52,471 nucleotides of DNA from Deltaproteobacteria bacterium. Its GTDB lineage: Bacteria > Myxococcota_A > Polyangia > Haliangiales > SHYZ01. The translations under genes were made by a program, and so were the position numbers. Location: assembly GCA_016210055.1 (NCBI GenBank), contig JACQUZ010000082.1, positions 1 to 52,471 of the forward strand, written 5' to 3'. The notes beneath the pieces were generated by a model. The model made no database searches. It was not told where the DNA came from and saw only the letters and a list, made by a program, of their open reading frames with translations. Within the stretch, counting starts at the first letter, position 1; the number at the start of each line of letters is the position of its first letter. Shown one piece after another: positions 36,724 through 47,000 of this stretch.

Positions 36724-39700
36724 CGAGGCCGTGGATCGCGAATCGGGCCAAAAGGTTGCGCTCAAGCGCCTTTCCGAGTCGAACCGACACCAAGTCTCCC
36801 GCATCAAGCGCGAGTTCGATGCCCTAAAAGGGATCGAGCACCCAAACCTGGTGAGGCTGGGCGAGCTCGTCGAGGAGAGCGACGTCCTCTTTCTCACCAT
36901 GGAGCTCGTGAGCGGTCGGCCCTTCCTGCACTACGTCCGGCCGAACGGTCGCTTGCACGAGGGCCGTCTCCGCGCCGCTCTTCTTCAGCTCGCCCGGGGG
37001 ATCTCCGCGCTTCACGAGGCGGGCAAGGTCCATCGTGACGTCAAGCCTTCGAATATCCTCGTGACCGATCAGGGCCGGCTCGTGCTCTTGGACTTTGGCC
37101 TGGTCTCCGACGCCTATGACCAGGAGGGGAACCCGGATCATTGGGCGGGGACTGCGGAATACATGGCTCCCGAGCAAGCGGTCCAAGCTTCCGTTGGGCC
37201 GGCGGCGGATTGGTACAGCGTTGGCGTGGTGCTCTACGAGGCGCTTGCCGGCACGCCGCCGTTCACGGGGCAGCTCAACGAGGTCATCGAAAGAAAGCAG
37301 GCGCATGAGCCGGTGCCGGGCTGGGAGAAGGGGCAAGTGCCCGAGGATCTCGAGAAGCTTTGCCTCGAGCTGCTCCGAATCGAACCGGGGGCACGTCCAT
37401 CTGGGACCAAGGTACTCAGGCGCCTGGGTCATAAGGGGACTGGTCTTCAAGCCCTCTCGACGCACGCGCTCGCGCCACCGTTCTTAGGGCGGAGGGATGA
37501 ACTGGCGTTCCTGAGGAGCACATTCGAGGAGACACGGCGGGGCGAGCCGATCGCGGTACACGTACATGGCGAATCGGGGCTGGGAAAGACATCCCTGGTG
37601 CAACGGTTTATCGAGCTCGCTCACGAGGAGTCCGATGCGCTCGTCCTTTACGGGCGCTCAAGCGAGCGGCAGGAGGTACATGGCAAGGTCATGGACAGCC
37701 TCGTCGGCGCCATGAGTGCCACCATGGAGCGCCTGCCTAGGGAGGAGGCCGCACTCCTCATGCCCAAGAACGCGGGCCTCCTACCACAGGTGTTCCGCAC
37801 GTTCCGTACTGTTGCCGCCATGGCGGAGGCGCCGGCCATTGAAATCGAAGATCCACGGGAGCTTCGTTCCCGGGTATTTGCGGCCCTGCGTGAGCTGCTC
37901 CTTACGCTCAGTGGCCGAAGGCCGACGATCCTTTTCATTGACGACTTCCAATGGGTGGACGAGGACAGCCTGACGCTCCTCGGGGAGATCTTGCGCCCTC
38001 CTTCTGCGCCGCCCCTCCTCCTCGTGACGACTTCGAGGGCGACGCAACAAGGGCGGCAGCCCGTCTTTGAGCGGTTCTCCAGGCTTCCTGGGGATTGTCG
38101 GATCTTGGAGCTCAAGGCCCTGTCTGCCGAAGACGCCTGGAGCTTGGCCAGTGCGCTCCTGGATCGGGTCGCACAAGGCGGTGACGTGGCACAAGACCGT
38201 GCGGGCGCGATCGCCGAGGCGGCGGCCAGGCACCCGCTCGTCATCGCGGAGCTCGTCAGGCAATCGGTGCTCGAAGAGCGCGACTCGCCCGCCCAATTGG
38301 AGGACGCTATCTCCGCGCGCGTTTCGCGGATGGAACCTCGGGTGCGCGGTGTCCTCAAGGTGGCTTCTCTCGCAGGGCAACCCCTTGCCCAGGATCTCAT
38401 CGCCCAAGTGGTGGGTCTTGCGCCTCTCGACATGGACCGGGCGCTTTCGACCCTCCGCCTGGCGAACCTCGTGCACGTGTCCGACGCGACGGGCACCACC
38501 ATGGTGTCGGCCTCCCACGATCGGATCCGATCGGCGGTCCTCGCGTGCATTCCGGAGGAGGAACAGCGCGAGTGTTACCAGGACCTGGCCAGGGTTCTCG
38601 AGGCGTCGGGGAGGGCGGATCCAGAGGATCTCGCCATTCACTACAAGGCGGCCGGCAAGACCGAGCTCGCCGCCGAGTACGCGGCCAAGGCGGCGGAGCA
38701 GGCGAGTCGCTCCCTGGCTTTTGATCGCGCGGTGCGCCTGTACCGCATGGCCCTGGAGCTTCAGAAGGAAGTCGGACCGGCGCAAAGGAGCATCATGACC
38801 GCCTTGGCAGAGGCGCTGGCGAGCGCCGGGAATGGCGTCCAAGCGGCCGAGGCGTTCATGCAAGCCGCGGCGGGCGCGAACTCCGCCGAGTCGTTGGACC
38901 TGCGGAGACGCGCAGCACAACAGCTCCTGCTTACCGGGAATATTGACGACGGGATTGCCAGGCTCAGGGAAATCCTTGCGTCGGAGGGGATGAGCTACCC
39001 GCAGACCCCGGCACGCGCCCTGGCCCTCGTGCTGTGGCGAAGGGCGCGTCTTGCCCTTCGAGGCACGGGGTATCGGGAGACGAACGCGAGAAGGGTCTCG
39101 GCCAAGGGGCTAGCGCGGATCGATGCCTGCTACCACGTCGGGATGAGCCTGGCGATCGTCGACACCATTCGCGGGAATGCTTTTAACACGCAGAGCCTCC
39201 TCCTTGCGCTCGATGCGGGTGAGCCTTATCGGATAGCGCGCTCTCTCGCCCTCGAAGCCGCCTATCAAAGCTCACGGGGACGTCCAGCCATCGCTCGCAC
39301 GCAGGCGCTCCTTGCCGTGGGAGATGAGCTCATCAAGAAAGTGCCCAATGTTCATGCGCTCGCGCTCCTCATTGCTTCGCACGGTCAAGCCGCGCTCCTG
39401 TGGGGCCGATTCCGCGAAGCGGTCGAGTACTGCCAGAGGGCAGAGGAGATCCTCGCCGAGCGATTTTCCGGCTTCCCTTGCGAGCTCCACGCCATGCGCC
39501 TGTGGCGCTTGAGGGGTCTTCAATATCTAGGGAAACTGGAGGAGCTGTCGAAAATCGTGGTGCCCCTTCTTCACGAATGCAAGAGCCGAAATGATCGCTA
39601 CGGCGAGACGACCCTGCGGGTCTCCATCAACCCATTTCTTCACCTGGCGAAGGGAGACGTGAGCGGCGCAAGGGAGGAAATCGCTGAAGCCTTGAGGCGC

Positions 39701-40258
39701 TGGTCGCCAAGTGGCTTCCACGTCCAGCATTATTACGCCCTGAACTGGCAAGCATCTGCCGAGCTCTACTCGGGAGACCATGAGGCCGGGTGGCGCACGC
39801 TTTCCGGTGCCTGGTCGGCTCTTCGCCGGTCGCACCTCCTTAGGATCCAGTTCATCCGCTGCGTGATCTTCGACTTGAGAGGTCGCTTGCTCATCGCCGC
39901 CGCCGCGAGGGCGAGAAAGGAAGACAAGAGACGCCTTTGCGCCGAAGCCAACTCGATCGCGCGCCGCGTGGTCAACGAAGGAATGCCCTGGTGCATGCCG
40001 CTCGGTATCCTTCAGCGCGCCGGGATCGCCGCCGCTTGCGGTGACCTCGAATCCACGGCCAGACATCTTCGCCTGGCTGTCCAGGGCTTCGATGCCGCCG
40101 AGATGGGGCTCCATGCCGCCGTGGCGAGGCTCAGGCTCGGCACGGTCTTGGGCGGAGAAGAAGGCCGTTCTCTCATTGCGCAGGCGGGGTCTTGGATGGA
40201 CGAGCAAGGAGTCTCGGGCCACGAGCGCATGGCTGCCTTGCTGGCCCCTGGGTGGTAG
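36644..40258 (+). CDS. Ser/Thr protein kinase - ATPase - helical-repeat protein, paralogue C
   Basis: A 1,204-residue protein, first of four tandem plus-strand paralogues. Kinase: G-loop GTGGMGVV (19-26), K41, HRD 130-132, DFG 150-152, APE 175-177. P-loop ATPase begins with FLGRRDELAFL (about 280) and Walker A GESGLGKT (309-316); the Walker B region reads FIDDFQWVDEDS. C-terminal helical repeats follow, ending in a conserved LGGEEGRSL and a final Ala-Leu-Leu-Ala-Pro-Gly. It lacks the roughly 25-residue hinge insert found in A, B, D and F, which places it with E. The ATG at 36644 follows GGTAAGGGG. Paralogue D begins 14 bases after its stop. Confidence 0.93.
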   Translation: MSVGDFQGTRRFQVLGLLGTGGMGVVYEAVDRESGQKVALKRLSESNRHQVSRIKREFDALKGIEHPNLVRLGELVEESDVLFLTMELVSGRPFLHYVRPNGRLHEGRLRAALLQLARGISALHEAGKVHRDVKPSNILVTDQGRLVLLDFGLVSDAYDQEGNPDHWAGTAEYMAPEQAVQASVGPAADWYSVGVVLYEALAGTPPFTGQLNEVIERKQAHEPVPGWEKGQVPEDLEKLCLELLRIEPGARPSGTKVLRRLGHKGTGLQALSTHALAPPFLGRRDELAFLRSTFEETRRGEPIAVHVHGESGLGKTSLVQRFIELAHEESDALVLYGRSSERQEVHGKVMDSLVGAMSATMERLPREEAALLMPKNAGLLPQVFRTFRTVAAMAEAPAIEIEDPRELRSRVFAALRELLLTLSGRRPTILFIDDFQWVDEDSLTLLGEILRPPSAPPLLLVTTSRATQQGRQPVFERFSRLPGDCRILELKALSAEDAWSLASALLDRVAQGGDVAQDRAGAIAEAAARHPLVIAELVRQSVLEERDSPAQLEDAISARVSRMEPRVRGVLKVASLAGQPLAQDLIAQVVGLAPLDMDRALSTLRLANLVHVSDATGTTMVSASHDRIRSAVLACIPEEEQRECYQDLARVLEASGRADPEDLAIHYKAAGKTELAAEYAAKAAEQASRSLAFDRAVRLYRMALELQKEVGPAQRSIMTALAEALASAGNGVQAAEAFMQAAAGANSAESLDLRRRAAQQLLLTGNIDDGIARLREILASEGMSYPQTPARALALVLWRRARLALRGTGYRETNARRVSAKGLARIDACYHVGMSLAIVDTIRGNAFNTQSLLLALDAGEPYRIARSLALEAAYQSSRGRPAIARTQALLAVGDELIKKVPNVHALALLIASHGQAALLWGRFREAVEYCQRAEEILAERFSGFPCELHAMRLWRLRGLQYLGKLEELSKIVVPLLHECKSRNDRYGETTLRVSINPFLHLAKGDVSGAREEIAEALRRWSPSGFHVQHYYALNWQASAELYSGDHEAGWRTLSGAWSALRRSHLLRIQFIRCVIFDLRGRLLIAAAARARKEDKRRLCAEANSIARRVVNEGMPWCMPLGILQRAGIAAACGDLESTARHLRLAVQGFDAAEMGLHAAVARLRLGTVLGGEEGRSLIAQAGSWMDEQGVSGHERMAALLAPGW

Positions 40259-40272
40259 GCGTGGAGATCTAG

Positions 40273-43200
40273 ATGGGAAGCCCCCTGGACGAGTTGCCGC
40301 GCGTGGGACGTTTCGAGATTGTCGGGCGCTTGGGCGCCGGTGGGATGGGCGTGGTCTACGAAGCGCTGGATGACGAGACGAGGACGAGAGTAGCGCTCAA
40401 GACGATAAAGGAGCCGAGTCCAGAGTTCATCCTTCGGCTCAAGCGCGAGTTTCGTGCGCTCCAGGGCCTCCAGCATCCGAACCTGGTGAGCCTCGGTGAG
40501 CTCATCGAGCTGGACGGGACGTGGCTATTCACCATGGAGCTCGTTCGCGGGGTCGATTTCGTGACGCATGTACGTCAGGCCGCCGGGCTCGGTGAGGAGA
40601 TCGCGGTCTCGAACACCGTTGACGTGCGATTAGGCAATACTTCATCCCCTTGGTTTGATGAGAGCCGCTTGAGGAGCGCCCTTGTCCAGCTCGCGATGGG
40701 GCTTTGTGCGCTTCACCAGTCTGGGAAGGTTCATCGCGACATCAAGCCATCGAACGTGCTGGTCACCGAGAACGGCCGAGTGGTCATCTTGGATCTCGGC
40801 CTGGTGGCCGACTTCCATGCGCGCGAGGAGAGCGAGGAGAGCTGCGTGGGAACTGCGGCATACATGGCACCCGAGCAGGCGGCGAGGGGACGGGTGGGAC
40901 CCGAGGCAGATTGGTACAGCGTGGGCGTTGTGCTGTACGAAGCGCTCGTGGGGCGGCTTCCGTTCGAGGGGCCGGCCTTGAGAATCCTTCTCAACAAGCA
41001 AGAGACCGAACCTGCGGCTCCCTCGGCGGCCGCTTTCGTGCCAGCCGACCTCGACAAGCTCTGCGTGGGGCTCCTCCGCATCGATCCAGCGGCCCGCCCC
41101 TCTGGTCCCGACGTTCTTTTGGCCCTTGGCGCGAACATGCCAGGGGCGAGGCTCACCTTGAGCCGGACGCTGGCGGCTCCATTCGTGGGTCGCAGGGAGG
41201 AGCTCGCGTTTCTTCGGGCGGCGTTCGATGAGACAAGGCGCGGCCAACCGCTCATCCTTCACGTGCACGGCGAGTCCGGGATCGGGAAGACATCCCTCGT
41301 CAAGCGGTTTACGGACCTTGCGGCGCTGGAAGCCGAGGCGGTGGTCCTCTTTGGACGCTGCTACGAGCGGGAGAACGTGCCGTTCAAGGCCATGGATGGC
41401 GTCGTAGACGCCTTGGGCCGCTACATGGGAAAACTTCCCCAGGCCAAGGCAGCGTTCCTCGTGCCGAGACGGGCCGGCCTGCTGATGCAGATGTTCCCAG
41501 TGCTTGGGAAGGTGCGCGTCTTGGCCGAGGCGCCGAGGCATGAGATCGCGGAGCCCCGCGAGCACCGTGCTCAGGTGTTTTCCGCTCTTCTCGAGCTGCT
41601 TTGTCGGCTGGCGGACCAGTGCCCCACGATCGTCGTGATCGATGATCTCCAGTGGGCAGACGCGGATAGCTTGGACCTCCTCGGGGACTTGCTGCGTCCC
41701 CCAGACGCCCCGGCCGTGTTGCTCGTGACGACCTGGAGGGAGACGGCCGATAGCAACGACCGCCTCCAGGATCTCGAAAGCCGCTTGCCTGGCGCGAGCA
41801 AGCACCTCGTCCTAAGGCCCCTGCCTTCCGGTGATGCCCGCCAGCTTGCGAGCGCTCTTCTCGAGCTGGCCTGGCCTGTCATCGAGGACGCCCCGAGACG
41901 GGCCCAGGTCATTGCCGAGGATGCCGCAGGGCACCCATTGTTCATTGACGAGCTCTCCCGCCAATTGTCGGTGGGCGGTGAGGCACCGGCCCGCTTCGAG
42001 GACTCCGTGCTGGCGCGCATCGCACGCCTCGATGCTCGGGCCCAGAAGATCCTTCAGCTCATCATGGTCGCCGGTGAGCCCATCCTGCAAGTCACCGTGG
42101 CCCGCGCCGCGGGTCTCGAAATCGGAACGGTCATGCGCGAGCTGTCAGGCCTCCGGGTCATGAACCTGGTGCGCACGGCAGGGAGAGGGGACAGCCGCAT
42201 GGTGGAGCCGTACCATGACCGGATTCGCCGGGCCGTCCTGGGGAGCTTCGCTCCCGACGTCCTCAAAGCCTGTCACCGTGACCTGGCACGGGCTCTCGAG
42301 GGCGGCGGGGACGCCAATCCTGAAACCCTCGCGATGCACTACAAGGGGGCAGGGGAAGACGAGCTCGCAGCCAAGCATGTGGAGGAGGCAGCAAATCGGG
42401 CGAGCCGTTCTCTCGCCTTTGACCGCGCAGCGCGGCTATTCCGACTGGCTCTCGAATTGGGCCCCAAGGGCGCGAGTCACGCGCGCGGCCTGCGCATCCG
42501 TCTTGGGAACGCCCTCGCGAGCACCGGTCGCGGTGCCGAAGCGGCAGAGGAATTCCTCCGCGCGGCAGATGGCGCTTCGGCCGCAGAGGACTTGGAGCTT
42601 CGGCGCCTGGCCGCTCAGCAGTTGCTGGTCACTGGGCACATTGATGAAGGGCTCGCCACGCTACGGCAAGTCCTCGCTGCTGAGGGAATCTCCTATCCAT
42701 CGACTCCACTCAGAGCGCTGGCCACCGTGGCATGGCGGCGGCTGCGGCTTGTCCTCGGGCGGAAGAGGCTACAAGTGCGCGACGAGAGCGTGATCCCTGG
42801 CAAGGACCTGGCCCGAATTGACGCGTGCTACCACGTGGGGACGAGCCTGGGCGTGGTGGACCACGTGAGAGGGCACGCGTTCAATGCGCTGGGCCTGCTT
42901 TTCGCCATGAAGGCGGGAGAGCCCCACCGCGTGGCCCGCGCGCTCGCCGTGGAAGCAGGTTTTCATTCGGTCCGGGGAGGTCGCGCCGTGCGCCGCACGC
43001 TCGAGCTCTTGGAGAAGGCGGAGGCCCTTGCTGAAAAGACGAGTGAGCCATACGTCCTTGCCCTGGTCAGGGCCGTTCGCGGCCAAGCCGCTCACCTTTG
43101 GGGCCGCTTTCGGGAAGCTCATGACTTGTGCCAGGAGGCCGAGGCGCTTTTTGGTCGCCACTGCGTGGGCGTGCCCTGGGAGATCACGACGGCCAGGCTG

Positions 43201-43962
43201 TGGTCGTCGCGGGCACTGCAGTACCTCGGGGATGTGGGGGAGCTTGCGAGGCGGGTCCCCCAGCTAGTGAATGACTTCCAGAGTCGCAACGATCGCTACG
43301 GGGAAACCAGCCTGCGCGTTTCCGTGTCCCCATTTCTTTGCCTCGCGCACGACAATCCACGGGCGGCGAAAGAGGAAATCGCCGAGGGATTGCACAAGTG
43401 GAGCCCGAAAGGGTTCCACGTTCAGCACTACTTCGCGTTGTACTCGCGGGTGTCTGCCGACCTTTATGCCGGCGAGGTCGATGAGGCATGTCGGACCCTA
43501 AACGAGGGATTACCGGAACTGCGGCGGGCGCTTCTTCTGCGCGTTCAGTTCGTACGCATCGTGATGAATGATCTACGCGGCCGCGTCGCCCTAGCGTCTT
43601 CCCTGAGGAACGGCGCGGACAAGCAGAAGCTCCTTCGTGAAGCATTGAAGGTGGCAGCGCAGGTCGAGGCAGAGGAAGCGCCCTGGGCTCGCCCCGTGGC
43701 CGTATTGCTCCGCGCTGGAGTGGCAGCCGCTCAAGGAACAACGGGCGGAACGCTGCTCGCGCTCCTGGAAGACGCTCTCAAGGGGTTCGAAGCGAGCGAA
43801 ATGGGCCTCCACGCCGCCTGCGTCCGCTACTGGCTTGGCACGATAGCCGGCGGCCACGAGCGGCACGTGCTGCGAGAACAGGCGCGCTTGTGGATGGCGG
43901 CGCAGGCCATCAAGAGCCCCGAGCGAATGGCCGCTTTGCTGGCGCCGGCGGTGGTGGTGTGA
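40273..43962 (+). CDS. Ser/Thr protein kinase - ATPase - helical-repeat protein, paralogue D
   Basis: A 1,229-residue paralogue. Kinase: GAGGMGVV (21-28), K43, HRD 154-156, and DLG at 174-176 where the other five have DFG; the Phe-to-Leu change is tolerated in some active kinases. The hinge insert (about 101-130) has NTVDV. ATPase: FVGRREELAFL, Walker A GESGIGKT and VIDDLQWADADS. The C-terminal half is TPR-like with the segment SPKGFHVQHYFALYSR and ends in the shared block. It is most similar to F at its N-terminus and along the kinase domain. The ATG at 40273 follows a GGAG 14 bases after the stop of C. It most likely shares a transcript with C, E and F. Confidence 0.93.
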   Translation: MGSPLDELPRVGRFEIVGRLGAGGMGVVYEALDDETRTRVALKTIKEPSPEFILRLKREFRALQGLQHPNLVSLGELIELDGTWLFTMELVRGVDFVTHVRQAAGLGEEIAVSNTVDVRLGNTSSPWFDESRLRSALVQLAMGLCALHQSGKVHRDIKPSNVLVTENGRVVILDLGLVADFHAREESEESCVGTAAYMAPEQAARGRVGPEADWYSVGVVLYEALVGRLPFEGPALRILLNKQETEPAAPSAAAFVPADLDKLCVGLLRIDPAARPSGPDVLLALGANMPGARLTLSRTLAAPFVGRREELAFLRAAFDETRRGQPLILHVHGESGIGKTSLVKRFTDLAALEAEAVVLFGRCYERENVPFKAMDGVVDALGRYMGKLPQAKAAFLVPRRAGLLMQMFPVLGKVRVLAEAPRHEIAEPREHRAQVFSALLELLCRLADQCPTIVVIDDLQWADADSLDLLGDLLRPPDAPAVLLVTTWRETADSNDRLQDLESRLPGASKHLVLRPLPSGDARQLASALLELAWPVIEDAPRRAQVIAEDAAGHPLFIDELSRQLSVGGEAPARFEDSVLARIARLDARAQKILQLIMVAGEPILQVTVARAAGLEIGTVMRELSGLRVMNLVRTAGRGDSRMVEPYHDRIRRAVLGSFAPDVLKACHRDLARALEGGGDANPETLAMHYKGAGEDELAAKHVEEAANRASRSLAFDRAARLFRLALELGPKGASHARGLRIRLGNALASTGRGAEAAEEFLRAADGASAAEDLELRRLAAQQLLVTGHIDEGLATLRQVLAAEGISYPSTPLRALATVAWRRLRLVLGRKRLQVRDESVIPGKDLARIDACYHVGTSLGVVDHVRGHAFNALGLLFAMKAGEPHRVARALAVEAGFHSVRGGRAVRRTLELLEKAEALAEKTSEPYVLALVRAVRGQAAHLWGRFREAHDLCQEAEALFGRHCVGVPWEITTARLWSSRALQYLGDVGELARRVPQLVNDFQSRNDRYGETSLRVSVSPFLCLAHDNPRAAKEEIAEGLHKWSPKGFHVQHYFALYSRVSADLYAGEVDEACRTLNEGLPELRRALLLRVQFVRIVMNDLRGRVALASSLRNGADKQKLLREALKVAAQVEAEEAPWARPVAVLLRAGVAAAQGTTGGTLLALLEDALKGFEASEMGLHAACVRYWLGTIAGGHERHVLREQARLWMAAQAIKSPERMAALLAPAVVV

Positions 43963-43976
43963 GGTTAGTGAGGGGG

Positions 43977-44056
43977 ATGTCCGTGGGGGATTTCCAAGGA
44001 ACCCGACGCTACCAGGTGCTCGGCCTGCTCGGCACGGGCGGAATGGGCGTGGTGTA
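43977..44056 (+). repeat. Start-region repeat shared by kinase genes C and E (copy 2)
   Basis: Second copy of the 80-base block that opens gene C; one mismatch in 80 (T versus A in codon 12, Phe versus Tyr). Identity drops sharply right after it. Confidence 0.9.
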
Positions 44057-47000
44057 TGAAGCCGTGGACCGCGAGTCTGGGCGGGAGGTGGCGCTCAAGC
44101 GGCTCCATGAGTCGCATCGCGTCCAGGTGTCCCGGTTCAAGCGCGACCTCGACGTGCTGAAGCAAGTCGACCATCCCAACCTGGTGCGGCTTGGCGATCT
44201 CTTCGAGGAGGACGGCGCGTGGTTTCTGACCATGGAGCTCGTGGACGGAAGTCATTTCCTTCGGCACGTCCGTCCGAACGGTCGGGTTCATGAAGCGCGG
44301 CTTCGCGACGCGCTCGTGCAGCTCGCCCGGGGAACCTCCGCGCTCCACGAGGCAGGGAAGGTGCACCGCGACATCAAGCCTTCGAACATCCTCGTGACCG
44401 AACAAGGGCGTGTCGTGCTGCTTGACTTCGGCCTAGTTGCCGACGCCTACGAGCAGGATGGGATTCATGGCCACGCGGCGGGGACCGCCGAGTACATGGC
44501 GCCCGAACAGGCAGGACGGCTGCAGGTGGGGCCTGCGGCAGACTGGTACAGCGTCGGCGTGGTGCTCTATGAGGCATTGGCAGGGGCACCGCCATTTACG
44601 GGGCCTGCGAGCGAAGTCCTCTTGAAGAAGCAGACCACGGAGCCCGCGCCGGGATGGGTAAAGGGCCAAGTGCCGGAGGACCTCGAGAGACTCTGCCTGG
44701 AGCTTCTTCGCATCGATCCGCGCGCTCGCCCGTCTGGAGCTAAGGTGCTCAGGCGACTGGGCGACAAGCAGCCCGGCCTGCACGCCCTGTCGACGCATGC
44801 GCTCGCGCCACCGTTCGTGGGACGGAGGGAGGAGCTGGCGTTTCTTCGCAGGGCGTTCGATGAGATACGGGGTGGTCAGCCCATCACGGTGCACGTCCAT
44901 GGCGAGTCAGGGTTAGGAAAGACATCTCTTGTTCAGCGATTCGTCGATCTTACCGTCGAGGAATCCAATGCCGTTGTTCTTCACGGGCGCTGCAGCGAGA
45001 GGCAGGAAGTGCAGGGCAAGCTGATGGACAGCCTCGTAGGTGCATTGGGTGCCTACTTGGAGCGCCTGCCGAAGGAAGAGGTTGTACCTCTCTTGCCAAG
45101 AAGCGCGGGGCTATTGAGGCAGGCATTCCGGCCACTGTGCGCCGTGGCGGCCATTGCAGAAGCGCCAGTGATCGAAATCGTCGATCCCCAGGAGCTGCGG
45201 TCCAGGGTATTTGCGGCACTGCGCGAGCTCTTGCTGCGTCTTTCGGGCCAAAGGCCGACGATCATCTTCATCGACGACTTTCAGCGGGTGGACGAGGACA
45301 GCCTGGCTCTCGTCGGGGAGATCTTGCGTCCTCCTTCAGCTCCGCCGTTGCTAATCGTAACCACCTCACGAGCGGCCGAAACAGGAAGTCGAGCGCTCTT
45401 TGAGCGTTATTCCAGGTTGCCCGGCGAGAGCCGAATATTGGAGCTCGCGCCCTTGTCAGCCGAGGATGCGTGGAGCCTGGCGAGCGCGCTCCTCGATCGA
45501 GTGGCGCAAGGAAGTGAGATCGCAGAGCGTCGCGCAGAGGAGATCGCCGAGGCAGCCGGGCGGCACCCGCTGGTGATTGCGGAGCTGGTAAGGCAGTCGG
45601 TGCTCCAAGAGGGGGAATCGCCCGCTCGCTTCGAGGACGCCATTTCGGCGCGCGTCCAGCGGATGGACCCGAGGGCGCTAAGTGTCCTCAAGGTGGTGAT
45701 GGTCGCGGGTCAGCCACTCGATCGGGAGACGATTGCTCAAGTGACAGGCCATGCGCCTCTCGACATGGACCGGGCACTCTCCACGCTGTGCCTTGCAAGC
45801 CTGGCGCACGTCTCGGATGCCATGGGCATGACCATGGTCTCCGCGCCCCACGATCGGATTCGGTCCGCCGTCACGGCGTGCATCCCGGGAGACGAGCAGC
45901 GCGAGTGCCACTTGGAATTGGCCCGGGTGCTCGAGGCGTCGGGGAAAGCGGACCCCGAGGACTTGGCGATTCACTTCAAGGCGGCCGGAAAGACCGAGCT
46001 CGCGATAGAGCACGCGACGAAGGCGGCTGAAAGGGCAAGCAGATCCCTGGCGTTTGATCGCGCCGTTCGATGGTACCGGATGGCGATTGAGCTTCAGAGA
46101 GAAGCGGGGCCCGTGGCACGAAAACTCATGGTTGCGCTCGCCGAGTCACTCGCCAACGCAGGAAGTGGTGTGGATGCAGCCGAGGCGTTCACGCAGGCGG
46201 CAGAGGGTGCAAGCGAAGCGGAGACCCTTGAGCTGCGGACGCGGTCGGCGCAACAGCTCCTGGTGACGGGACATATCGACGATGGGATTTCCAGGCTACG
46301 GGAAATCGTCGAGTCGGAGGGGATGAGCTATCCGAAAACCCCTGCACGGGCCCTTGCGATGGTGCTCATGCGAAGGGCACGTCTGGCCATTCGTGGCATT
46401 GGGTTTCGGGAAACCAGCGCGAGCCAACTGTCTGCCAAGGCACTGGCGCGGATTGATGCTTGTTATCACGTGGGGATGAGCTTGGCGATTGTCGACAATA
46501 TCAGGGGCAGTGCGCTTATGACGCAAAGCCTCCTCCTTGCTCTCAATGCTGGTGAGCGGTATAGGGTTGCACGCTCTATTGCCATTGAAGCGGGCTTTCA
46601 GTCGACACGGGGGCGCCGCTCGATAACCCGCACGATTGAGCTTCTGGATATCGGGAGCGAGCTGGCGACGAAATCGTCGAATCACCACTTGGTTGGTTTC
46701 ATCAGGGGAACGCGTGGTCAGGCCGAATACTTGTGGGGCAGGTTTCGCGCAGCCGTCCAATACTGCAAGGAGGCGGAGGCCATTCTTCGAGAGCGCTTCT
46801 CCGGGGTCCCCTGGGAGCTTGCCGTTGTTCGTCTATGGCGCTGCCGCGGTCTCCTATACCTCGGGCAGGTGCAAGAGCTCGCCACGCAGGCAACGGGCCT
46901 TCTCGACGACTGCCTAAGCCGAAATGATCGTTACGGTGAGACCACGCTTCGCGTATCGGTGAGTCCGTTCCTGCGCCTCGTTGGAGGAGACCCCGAAGGT

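Noticed and set aside
36544..36900. N-terminal extension of kinase B
   Set aside because: It would overlap the start of kinase C on the other strand, and alignment with kinase A places the start at the GTG at 36543.
43890..43976. N-terminal extension of kinase E into kinase D
   Set aside because: No similarity to any paralogue before the MSVGDFQG start shared with kinase C.
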